From Candidatus Gerdarchaeota archaeon (GTDB lineage: Archaea > Asgardarchaeota > Heimdallarchaeia > JABLTI01): a DNA stretch of 18,411 nucleotides. A program made the position numbers and the translations under genes. Below the pieces are notes generated by a model, which was not told where the DNA came from, did not search any database, and was given only the letters and a program-made list of their open reading frames with translations. This document shows positions 1 to 7,126 of the stretch, one piece after another (the first letter of the stretch is position 1; every line of letters starts with the position of its first letter). The stretch covers positions 1 to 18,411 of the forward strand of contig JAEORJ010000403.1 of NCBI GenBank assembly GCA_016840945.1, in the 5' to 3' direction.

Positions 1-687
1 AAAGACTTAATCATTCATTTTGCACCACAACAACCTATAGATGAATTTTTCGAATGGATAAGTGAGTTCTTTACGTTAGCTGAAACTTATCCAAACAATA
101 AAGAAATTCAAATAAATTTAGCAAAAACACTAACAAATGCTGTTCGGATGTTTGGTGAAAGGAAAGCTTTTGCTGATATGCTAAATATTCTTGACGACTT
201 GTCTAATCTTCAATTGAAGTATCCTGATCAAGAATTAATTATAGAATTATTAGCTGAAGCTCATTCAATTGCAATCTATTCCTTACGTGGTCCCTATGAT
301 ACTGAAGGTACGTATTTTCTCCTAAAGAACCTTCATGAGATAGCAAAGGAAAATAGTGAGAACAAGATTATTTTGATTCATTTTGCAAAGAGTTATTCAA
401 GTGCTATTAGTCGATTTTGCTCTGATCGTCATAATTTCACTTGCGATAAATTGCTATTTGAGCTGCGAATGTTTGCCAATAAATATCGGGATGATGAAGA
501 TATACAATACGAATTTGCAAATGCCCTCACAAGTATCATTGGCACATATGCTCGCGAAAATAGAACAAAAGAGCTAGAAGAAATATTATCAGAATTACAT
601 AAATTAGCTAGTAGATTCCCTAATAATGAGAAAATACAATTGCTATTAACTCGAGGTTCAATTCTGTCCTCTTTAGCGGAAAAATAA
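1..687 (+). CDS. Helical-repeat (TPR-like) protein, 5' end outside the window
   Basis: The reading frame is open from base 1 and ends in TAA at 685-687, so the true start lies upstream; the ATG at 148 is internal. The visible 228 residues hold five helical repeats with an exact period of 44 residues. The equivalent aromatic (or substituted) position falls at residues 30, 74, 118, 162 and 206 and is usually followed by P-x-N/D and a conserved I. Examples are YPNNKEIQ, YPDQELII, YRDDEDIQ and FPNNEKIQ. Each unit reads as two amphipathic helices, suggesting an alpha-solenoid scaffold of the TPR type. There is no signal peptide, membrane segment or catalytic motif in the visible part. Its function is unknown; a protein-interaction role is inference. 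It converges on the surface-protein gene with only about 20 bases between the stop codons. Confidence 0.75.
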   Translation, partial: KDLIIHFAPQQPIDEFFEWISEFFTLAETYPNNKEIQINLAKTLTNAVRMFGERKAFADMLNILDDLSNLQLKYPDQELIIELLAEAHSIAIYSLRGPYDTEGTYFLLKNLHEIAKENSENKIILIHFAKSYSSAISRFCSDRHNFTCDKLLFELRMFANKYRDDEDIQYEFANALTSIIGTYARENRTKELEEILSELHKLASRFPNNEKIQLLLTRGSILSSLAEK

Positions 688-696
688 AAAAAGAAT

Positions 697-720
697 AGGA
701 AGAGCTTTTTAGCTCCTCTT
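697..720. terminator. Hairpin shared by two convergent genes
   Basis: AGGAAGAGCT, a TTTT loop and AGCTCCTCTT form a ten-position stem with one A-C mismatch and one G-U pair. It sits between the stop at 687 and the opposing stop at 709-711, partly inside the end of the minus-strand gene. It could end transcription from both sides. The T-rich tail is weak, so this is a moderate call. Confidence 0.45.
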
Positions 721-1818
721 TCTGGCAGTTTTAATAATTCCAAATACTGATACGGTGAATACACCAATTAAAATTAAGCTTCCCGTGATGAAAAATGGTA
801 TACCTGTATTTACTGTTGACTCAGGGATTTCAACTAAGAGGTTTGTCATTCCTATTTTTGGATCATGAATTATTATGTTTCCATGTGGGTAATTTAAATA
901 GAAGTAAGTATCAGATTCACCAGCGATTAATGGGCTTGCTTTAACATTTTCAATAGTATCATCAATTGTTGCATTTTCGCTCCATGAGAAGAATGCATTA
1001 TAATCAGCAACATTTAGTTCAAATTCTTCTTCATATTCTGCGCGATCGTATTCCTCGTCCTCTGTTTCATTATCATATTCAAATTCTGCTTCAGCTTCAA
1101 GTTCTATCATAAGAGCTAATTTTGTATCATCCTCAATATAGGGGAAATTCATTATACCAATATCTATTTTTGCTTCTGTTGGAGCCAATATTGAATCACT
1201 AAATAATGCAAATTCATTACTAATATACAATTTAGCATAAAAATATCCATCAGTAGTATTCATTGTGAAAATATGTAATTCAGCGTCTGTTCTATTTTCA
1301 AAAGTATAAATAATAGGTTGGAAATCATCTATTAGATATTCTTGTATTAAATCATCAACTGAATTATTGTAAATGCCATTTGAATCAGTATCATTGAATT
1401 CTATAATGGAGAGGAATGTTGTTTTAAATTCTAATTCATTCTCAGTATCGTTGATCTCTGTTCCAAAACCATATCTAATTTCTAAGCCATCTTTACTCGT
1501 GCGAATATCGAATTCAATTTCATTTTCTGTACCATTTTGGTCATAGAATTGTGATTTAATTTCAGCTTGAGATTCATCTTCACCATTTTCTACCTGAATT
1601 TCAATTTGACGTTCATTTCTGTGTTCATATTCATCATAAACACCATCGTTATCATCATCTCCGTCATCTTCGCCATCCAAAGGATTCATGTAAAAAATCG
1701 AATTATTAGAAGTGTCTGTTGAAGCATTAGATGGAACAATAATAGCTATTGATGAAACTAATCCAATCATTAAAAACATCATAGTAAGTGTTAACTTACT
1801 TTTTGTTATATTTTTCAT
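709..1818 (-). CDS. Secreted acidic surface protein with C-terminal membrane anchor
   Basis: This 369-residue protein has a Lys-rich N-terminus followed by a hydrophobic stretch (about residues 10-30), read as a signal peptide. A very acidic Asp/Gly segment follows (GEDDGDDDNDGVYDEYE, about 49-65). It resembles Ca2+-binding loops of EF-hand or thrombospondin type 3 repeats. A mainly beta-looking extracellular region rich in Glu/Asp follows. A C-terminal transmembrane helix (about 343-363) ends in KTARKRS, giving a type I topology with a short cytoplasmic tail. I count about ten N-X-S/T sequons (for example NAS, NGT, NDT, NRT, NTT, NET, NAT), which suits an N-glycosylated archaeal envelope protein. 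No enzymatic domain is recognised. A TATA-like element lies about 25 bases before the ATG, suggesting a nearly leaderless transcript. A role in the cell envelope or adhesion is inferred. Confidence 0.8.
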   Translation of the reverse strand: MKNITKSKLTLTMMFLMIGLVSSIAIIVPSNASTDTSNNSIFYMNPLDGEDDGDDDNDGVYDEYEHRNERQIEIQVENGEDESQAEIKSQFYDQNGTENEIEFDIRTSKDGLEIRYGFGTEINDTENELEFKTTFLSIIEFNDTDSNGIYNNSVDDLIQEYLIDDFQPIIYTFENRTDAELHIFTMNTTDGYFYAKLYISNEFALFSDSILAPTEAKIDIGIMNFPYIEDDTKLALMIELEAEAEFEYDNETEDEEYDRAEYEEEFELNVADYNAFFSWSENATIDDTIENVKASPLIAGESDTYFYLNYPHGNIIIHDPKIGMTNLLVEIPESTVNTGIPFFITGSLILIGVFTVSVFGIIKTARKRS

Positions 1819-1837
1819 TTAACCGTTCGACCTCTAA

Positions 1838-1847
1838 ATATTATAAG
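1838..1847 (-). promoter_or_regulatory. TATA-like element for the surface-protein gene
   Basis: Read on the minus strand this is CTTATAATAT, centred about 25 bases upstream of the ATG at 1818. That spacing puts transcription start at or next to the start codon. Called from sequence and distance only. Confidence 0.4.
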
Positions 1848-1988
1848 TATGTACTATTACTCGACATAATCTATATAGGGCGGCATATAGAATCTAAAAC
1901 AAAAAGGCAAATTTAATATAGATTCTTATTAACTGGCGTTTTAGATAGTGATTTTTCAAATTACTTTCGATTAAGACCGTGATGTATT

Positions 1989-1998
1989 CTTATAAATA
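1989..1998 (+). promoter_or_regulatory. TATA-like element upstream of the Dna2 operon
   Basis: CTTATAAATA is a good match to an archaeal TATA box. Its position predicts transcription start near 2020 and a leader of about 70 bases before the ATG at 2090. It is the only strong candidate in the 271-base divergent gap, so it may drive the whole 2090-7004 cluster. Confidence 0.45.
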
Positions 1999-2089
1999 TC
2001 AAAATGTTTTCTGTATCAAAAAACCTATTAGCATTTCTTGTATGTGCTTATTATGAGTTTAAATTAATCCATGCAAGGTTTGAAATTCT

Positions 2090-2968
2090 ATGTCAAAAAT
2101 GCAAAAAGAAATTGAAAAAACCTTAAACAATAATGTTGAATTGATTGAATCTAAGAGATATAATTCGGAAGATCCTTCTGTAACAATTGAAAAATCAGAT
2201 GCCATTCAAACAATAATAACCAAAATTCTAACCTCTGAAAGAACAGGTGCACCATTAAGAATTGGGGCTGAAATTTTAAATCCTGCAGAGGATCTTGCTT
2301 TGAGGAATTTCAGTAGGGGAGTTAGAAGTGTTAACACCTGGCAATTCAAAAACGCTTTAACTTATTTTAATGAAGCAGCAAATTTAGCTCGAAATACTGC
2401 ACTTCAACAAAGAATCAATCTCTATAAACAACTAAACAAATTATTAGAAGCAATTATCCAAACAGATTCGGATAGAATCTTGAAAAGTAAAGGATTGTTT
2501 TTTGATGATGTTATGGATTCTATCATGAAATATGACAAGTTAACGCATTTAGAACAGCAACATTATCGTTTAGCCGTTGATGCTTTATATGGAATCGCTT
2601 GTCAATTAGTTGAAGGTAATATCAAAGTTAAAACTCAGCAATTATTGGCTCGTTGTGTAATTTCTCTTTCAAATCGTGAATACCTTGCAGCATATATTTG
2701 GTTATATAAGATCTATCTCTTAAATAAAGATGAATTTGATAAAGTCGCTGCTTCTGATGAAATTCTGAAGACTGCTTTAACAACACTTAAACTCTATTTG
2801 GAAATTGAAACAGAATTAAGGGAAATAGCTGAAGATTTGCCTACTATGGCTAGTGCTTATGATTTACAAACAATCTTTTCAGATCACCTAAGTTTAATTT
2901 ATGATATATATTTCTTAGATGAAACGAATAGTAATTTCAGCTTCCAACTTTATAGAGAAAATCAATGA
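2090..2968 (+). CDS. Helical TPR-like protein of unknown function, first gene of the Dna2 operon
   Basis: This predicted soluble protein of 292 residues is almost entirely alpha-helical. Residues about 75-105 contain a TPR-like unit (FKNALTYFNEAANLARNT), and the rest continues as helical hairpins without clear sequence repeats. There is no signal peptide, membrane span or recognisable catalytic motif. Its TGA stop at 2966-2968 lies within a few bases of the probable start of the downstream Dna2-like gene, or overlaps it by 50 bases if the upstream ATG is used. The two are therefore almost certainly co-transcribed and perhaps translationally coupled. By context it may be an adaptor or partner of the nuclease-helicase; that is inference. 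I do not recognise a family. An overlapping 40-codon frame starting at 2004 was judged a shadow. Confidence 0.7.
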   Translation: MSKMQKEIEKTLNNNVELIESKRYNSEDPSVTIEKSDAIQTIITKILTSERTGAPLRIGAEILNPAEDLALRNFSRGVRSVNTWQFKNALTYFNEAANLARNTALQQRINLYKQLNKLLEAIIQTDSDRILKSKGLFFDDVMDSIMKYDKLTHLEQQHYRLAVDALYGIACQLVEGNIKVKTQQLLARCVISLSNREYLAAYIWLYKIYLLNKDEFDKVAASDEILKTALTTLKLYLEIETELREIAEDLPTMASAYDLQTIFSDHLSLIYDIYFLDETNSNFSFQLYRENQ

Positions 2969-2981
2969 TGTGGTATTTTTC

Positions 2982-5900
2982 ATGGAAGTATTATTAGCTC
3001 AATTAGATTTACTAAAAAACTCACCCGGTTATCCTTTATATGTAGATTTTCAGGTACTAGCTGAGAGAAATCGTGATGCTGAAGGTGAAAAGTATCACCT
3101 AATTTTAAAATTAAAAAATCCTAAAACACATGAGTTTATTTGCGATGCTGTGATTTATCCCATGGAATGGTATCCTGGAATAGCTGAAGAATATTCTTAC
3201 TCACATTATCATAGTGTTTTAAGATATTGTTACGCGGGTTTAACTTCTGAAGGCCGATCAGCAGAACTCCTTTTACAAATTATGAAAGCTGTTTGGAAAC
3301 CTGAAAAACTAGATGAAGAAAATAAAGTAGTCACTCCTGGACAATTAATTATTTTAAAATTCATTATAGCACCAAATCATAACATTACAGGTGGAGAATT
3401 AGAATTAGCTTTCAATTGCCCTGCAAAGTATTTTTATGAAACATTTCTAGGATTACAACGAAGCATCCGAAATGCTCCTACATCTATTGGTTTTGTTAGG
3501 GGGAACGCTATTCATAAGGGAATTCAATATGCTTCAAATGAATGGGTTAGGAGTGCTGACCCTGCAAAAGCAATGAAATCATATAATCGAGCTATTATTG
3601 ACGAATGGCGAGATAATTTTGATGTGTTGCTTCGGAAGAATTATTTTCGAGGACCTAGTAAAGATTTGAAATTACCCTTACAAGTTGATTCGATAATTGT
3701 TGATCAAATTGCTATACAATTTGCAGATATTAAGGAAAATCAGCTCCTCAATGAATGTTTATTATTTTCTCCCGACAGAGGGATTTCTGGACGAGCTGAT
3801 CAGATTATCTTAAAAGAAGATCAAGATGAACTTTGGGAAATTAAAACTGGTAGTCGGTATTTCATTGAATCTGATTATGATCCTTTGACAGGAGTAACTC
3901 ACCCAGGTGGCATACAAGCTTTTGCTTATCGTGAGATAATTAAGAAAATAACAGGTAAAGCACCAAAAACCTTCATTGAATTTTTTGATGCTGATGTAGA
4001 ATTAGCTGAAGATAACCCTGAAATCATTCCATTAGAAGAACATGCAGTCATTAAAAGAAGAAAAATTGAATTAACTGAAGAAAACAATGATGCCTATCTT
4101 GATTTGCTTTTACAAACAAGAAATATTGCTTATGCAATAGAATCAGGTCTCTTGTCAGGTTATGATCGATATAAAATAAACAAATTCTTATCACGAAGGT
4201 TTATGCCTGCATTAGGAACTGATTTTAATTTGCTTAGCAGTAATTGGAATCGAATTTGCAATTATTGCCCCTCAAATCAACAAGGCATTTGTTCTGACGG
4301 GAGAAGGCTATTAGATCCCGATATTTGGTTGCACTTTCCTCAAGAGCTCTATGAATATTGGTCTTGGTATTTTAGACAATTAAGATTTGAGCTTAATAAT
4401 GTCAAGCAACATTTATACAAATTAGCAACTACTGATGTGGAAATATTAGAAGATCAAGGAATAACCATTTCTAACTTACATAAGGAAAAATTCGATCCTT
4501 ATAGATATATTTTGACATTAAAATCTGATAAACGAATTTTCACTCGCATTAGAGAAGGCGATAATGTATTTGTGACACCTTCTCACCTTAAACCTGGAGA
4601 GATTTTCAGTGTTGAGGGAACAATCGAATCAATTGATACTCATGAAGTGGTAATTAAAACAAGATCAACAATGAAAACAAGAGGAGAGATATCAGATATC
4701 TTTAGAATAGATCAAGTTGAGCATGTAATCTTTTCTCAATGGCAATCAAGATCAATAACTGATTTTATGTTTGAGTCCATGAACAGATCATCTATACTTG
4801 GACGTAAGATATTATCGGATGAATTACCAACTACCACAAGATTAGTCCTTGGGGTAATAAAACCAAAGAAAATTCAAAGAGTAAAGCGTCAAAGGTTATT
4901 GAAACAATTAGACGCGTTCAAAGTGGAGGCAATAGAAAAAGCTCTGGGATTGGAACCTGGTGAAATATTCTTAGTGCAAGGCCCACCCGGTTCAGGAAAA
5001 ACTCGAATGATTGCTCAATTAGCAAAAGAGATTTTTTCGGAATATTATTTATTGCGTTCCAAAGATATTGATGAGACTGAATCTCTCTTATCAAAACCAG
5101 TTCTAATTTTAGCTAATACGCATCGTGCTGCAGATGAAGTCATTGCTAAATTATCTGGTTTTGAAGTGTTGAAACCATATATTGTTCGTTTAGAATCATA
5201 CTCCAAAGATCACCCAGAGGATGTGAGAGAATATATCATTCCTAACCAAACCTCTTATGATGAAAATCTTGATGATAGAGCAGATGCTGATGTTTTAGTT
5301 AAGATTTTGAAAGAAGGCATTGATATTTATCAAAAAGCGGGGATTATTGTAGGCACGCTAGGAAGTGTTGGTAGTAATCTATTGAAAGGTTTGAATTTTA
5401 ATTGGATAATTGTTGATGAAGCTGGACAAGCAACAGAACCTGCAACCCTTGGTGCCTTGCGACATTTAAGCCCTAAAACTGACTCACAAGATGGTTTTCC
5501 AAGGATAGTTTTAGTTGGTGATCATCAACAGTTACCACCTGTTGTTGCAGAGGAAACAATTGAACATACTCCAGAGGTGCCATTAATTTTATTGAAAGCT
5601 GGTTTAACACCCAAAGATACATTAAAAACATCTATGTTTGAAAGGCTCTTCCGACTCTTCCAAGGAAAAAGTGATAATATAGTAATTCTTTCAGAACAAT
5701 ATCGCATGAATGAAGCAATATCACGGATAATCAAAAATGCCTTCTATCCAAAAGTGAATTATATCCCTGCAAATGATGAAATTGGTAAACATGTTATTGA
5801 TGATTTTCTAAAATTATTTTCAAAAGTAAAGACTCTAGATGATATATTTGGTAAATTTGTCTTGGATGTATTTAGATCAAATAATCCAGTTGTCTTTCTT

Positions 5901-6461
5901 AATACTGAAAAAGATAAGACTGCTTTAGAAGGCATACAAGATACTGATATTCAAACTGAATCACGCTTTAACATCAGAGAAGCTAAAATTATTAGCAAAT
6001 TAATTACTGCTTTCCTCTCTCAATATTCTCAAGAAGATCAGATTGAAATAGCAAAACAAATTGGAGTTATCTCCCCATATCGCCATCAAAACAATCTCAT
6101 TTATGGTGAACTAAGAAATAATAACCTGGCGTCAGAAATAATCGAACAATTACGAGTTGATACCGTTGATAGATTCCAAGGTGATGAGCGAGAGATTATA
6201 ATCTTAAGCCTTACCAATAGTAATGATTTGTATGTTATTGGACAATTACATAGAGACTGGCGTAGAATGAATGTGTCTATAAGCAGGGCTAAAGCTAAAT
6301 TGATCATTGTAGGTAATAGAAAGACATTCATAACAAAAAGCAATGATGAAAAAGAGGATGAAGCAACTGAATTATTCAATATAGTTTTCAAAACAATTGA
6401 TGAACTAAAAAAAGAACAATTAGCAAATGAGCTTTCTACTATGGAGATTGATATTAAATAA
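2982..6461 (+). CDS. dna2: Dna2-type nuclease-helicase (RecB/Cas4-like nuclease with Fe-S cysteines, beta-barrel, SF1B helicase)
   Basis: Residue numbers count from the upstream in-frame ATG at 2919. A PD-(D/E)XK nuclease spans about 150-460: H199 (GNAIHKG), D294 (GRADQI), E307-I-K309 and Q333/Y337. Cysteines 167, 447, 450 and 458 frame it, as in the Fe-S nuclease of Dna2, Cas4 and AddB. A small beta-barrel follows (about 535-595). The SF1B helicase core shows Walker A GPPGSGKT (688-695), DEAG (833-836), VGDHQQLPP (866-874), SEQYRM (925-930), SPYRHQ (1052-1057), TVDRFQGDERE (1082-1092) and NVSISRAKAKL (1118-1128). This domain order is that of eukaryotic Dna2, which trims 5' flaps and resects DNA ends. 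ATG 2982 is preferred because it follows the upstream stop; GTG 2970 and ATG 2919 are alternatives, none with a good ribosome site. All key residues appear intact. Its neighbours are two small proteins of unknown function, so a defence role cannot be excluded. Confidence 0.9.
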   Translation: MEVLLAQLDLLKNSPGYPLYVDFQVLAERNRDAEGEKYHLILKLKNPKTHEFICDAVIYPMEWYPGIAEEYSYSHYHSVLRYCYAGLTSEGRSAELLLQIMKAVWKPEKLDEENKVVTPGQLIILKFIIAPNHNITGGELELAFNCPAKYFYETFLGLQRSIRNAPTSIGFVRGNAIHKGIQYASNEWVRSADPAKAMKSYNRAIIDEWRDNFDVLLRKNYFRGPSKDLKLPLQVDSIIVDQIAIQFADIKENQLLNECLLFSPDRGISGRADQIILKEDQDELWEIKTGSRYFIESDYDPLTGVTHPGGIQAFAYREIIKKITGKAPKTFIEFFDADVELAEDNPEIIPLEEHAVIKRRKIELTEENNDAYLDLLLQTRNIAYAIESGLLSGYDRYKINKFLSRRFMPALGTDFNLLSSNWNRICNYCPSNQQGICSDGRRLLDPDIWLHFPQELYEYWSWYFRQLRFELNNVKQHLYKLATTDVEILEDQGITISNLHKEKFDPYRYILTLKSDKRIFTRIREGDNVFVTPSHLKPGEIFSVEGTIESIDTHEVVIKTRSTMKTRGEISDIFRIDQVEHVIFSQWQSRSITDFMFESMNRSSILGRKILSDELPTTTRLVLGVIKPKKIQRVKRQRLLKQLDAFKVEAIEKALGLEPGEIFLVQGPPGSGKTRMIAQLAKEIFSEYYLLRSKDIDETESLLSKPVLILANTHRAADEVIAKLSGFEVLKPYIVRLESYSKDHPEDVREYIIPNQTSYDENLDDRADADVLVKILKEGIDIYQKAGIIVGTLGSVGSNLLKGLNFNWIIVDEAGQATEPATLGALRHLSPKTDSQDGFPRIVLVGDHQQLPPVVAEETIEHTPEVPLILLKAGLTPKDTLKTSMFERLFRLFQGKSDNIVILSEQYRMNEAISRIIKNAFYPKVNYIPANDEIGKHVIDDFLKLFSKVKTLDDIFGKFVLDVFRSNNPVVFLNTEKDKTALEGIQDTDIQTESRFNIREAKIISKLITAFLSQYSQEDQIEIAKQIGVISPYRHQNNLIYGELRNNNLASEIIEQLRVDTVDRFQGDEREIIILSLTNSNDLYVIGQLHRDWRRMNVSISRAKAKLIIVGNRKTFITKSNDEKEDEATELFNIVFKTIDELKKEQLANELSTMEIDIK

Positions 6462-6473
6462 TTGGTGAAATCC

Positions 6474-7004
6474 ATGTTAACAGTAAACACTCTCAAAGAT
6501 ATGATTCTTGAATTGACTTCTTTAAATGAAATTGGTTGCACTTATGATTTTAAGGAAAGATTTGGTGTTTCATTGGCATCATTAGAATTATTAGGTTTTG
6601 TTAAAGTTATTCGATCTAAGATTCCTGAATGTGGAGATCATTGTGAGAAATTTGCTGATTGTAAGTGGATCTCTATATTTGAGTCAAGAAAAAGCAAAAG
6701 CAAATTTAAAATGACAAAAGAAGGGTTGGCATTAGCTCATCTCATAAATATTTATAGTGCTGATGAACAACAACTAGAAAAACTGTTAGCTAAAGAAATT
6801 CTAACTATTAAGATAATAGATACATTGAATTCTTTCTTAATTGATAATCCTGAATTATCTATTGAATTATTAACAACAAAGCTTTTGGATGAAACTCCAC
6901 TAACCTTAGAAGAAATAAGGTCCTCTATCATGGATATTTTGGACTTATTGGTATCTATTGATGTTTTGCAACTAAAAGAGGGACTAATTAGCAAAAATGC
7001 TTGA
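6474..7004 (+). CDS. Small winged-helix protein with a Cys/His cluster, last gene of the Dna2 operon
   Basis: This 176-residue protein starts at ATG 6474, chosen because GGTGA (6464-6468) lies five bases upstream. TTG 6462 and GTG 6465 are in frame but would overlap that ribosome site. It begins 12 bases after the dna2 stop, so the two are one transcript. The N-terminal half looks like a winged helix (helices, then a wing ending KFKMTKEGLALA). Inserted before the wing is a cysteine-rich loop PECGDHCEKFADC. With the earlier Cys in NEIGCTYDF, four cysteines and one His could bind Zn or an Fe-S cluster. The C-terminal half (LSIELLTTKLLDETPLTLEEI...) looks like a second helix-turn-helix. No family is recognised. 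DNA binding or Dna2 loading is inference. Confidence 0.7.
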   Translation: MLTVNTLKDMILELTSLNEIGCTYDFKERFGVSLASLELLGFVKVIRSKIPECGDHCEKFADCKWISIFESRKSKSKFKMTKEGLALAHLINIYSADEQQLEKLLAKEILTIKIIDTLNSFLIDNPELSIELLTTKLLDETPLTLEEIRSSIMDILDLLVSIDVLQLKEGLISKNA

Positions 7005-7021
7005 AGAATAATTATTAAATA

Positions 7022-7030
7022 CTTATAAAA
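7022..7030 (+). promoter_or_regulatory. TATA-like element upstream of the TrmB-like gene
   Basis: CTTATAAAA lies in the 110-120 base gap after the Dna2 operon and predicts a start near 7050 with a leader of about 75 bases. A weaker TTAATATAG at 7100-7108 would instead give a leaderless transcript from ATG 7127. Either would make the downstream gene its own transcription unit. Confidence 0.35.
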
Positions 7031-7126
7031 ACAAATACTCTTTTAATCTTCCAGTTTTGGGAAAAACTATTTTACTGAGTGGAAGAATTCTAAATTGAAT
7101 TAATATAGTGGGTCGTGCGATACTTA

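Noticed and set aside
1871..1890. CTATAT...ATATAG inverted repeat upstream of the surface-protein gene
   Set aside because: The arms are only six bases, AT-only apart from the end C/G, and the centre is not symmetric, so chance is likely.
2004..2126. Open frame of 40 codons starting at ATG 2004, overlapping the start of the 292-residue gene
   Set aside because: It begins only a few bases after the TATA-like element, upstream of the expected transcript start, has no ribosome site and resembles no protein.
2919..2981. ATG 2919 as the start of the Dna2-like gene
   Set aside because: It would overlap the upstream gene by 50 bases and lacks a ribosome site; ATG 2982 or GTG 2970 fits the operon spacing better. 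It remains possible.
2982..4400. Cas4-like nuclease as a sign of a CRISPR locus
   Set aside because: The nuclease is fused to an SF1B helicase in the Dna2 arrangement, and no repeat-spacer array or other cas gene is visible.
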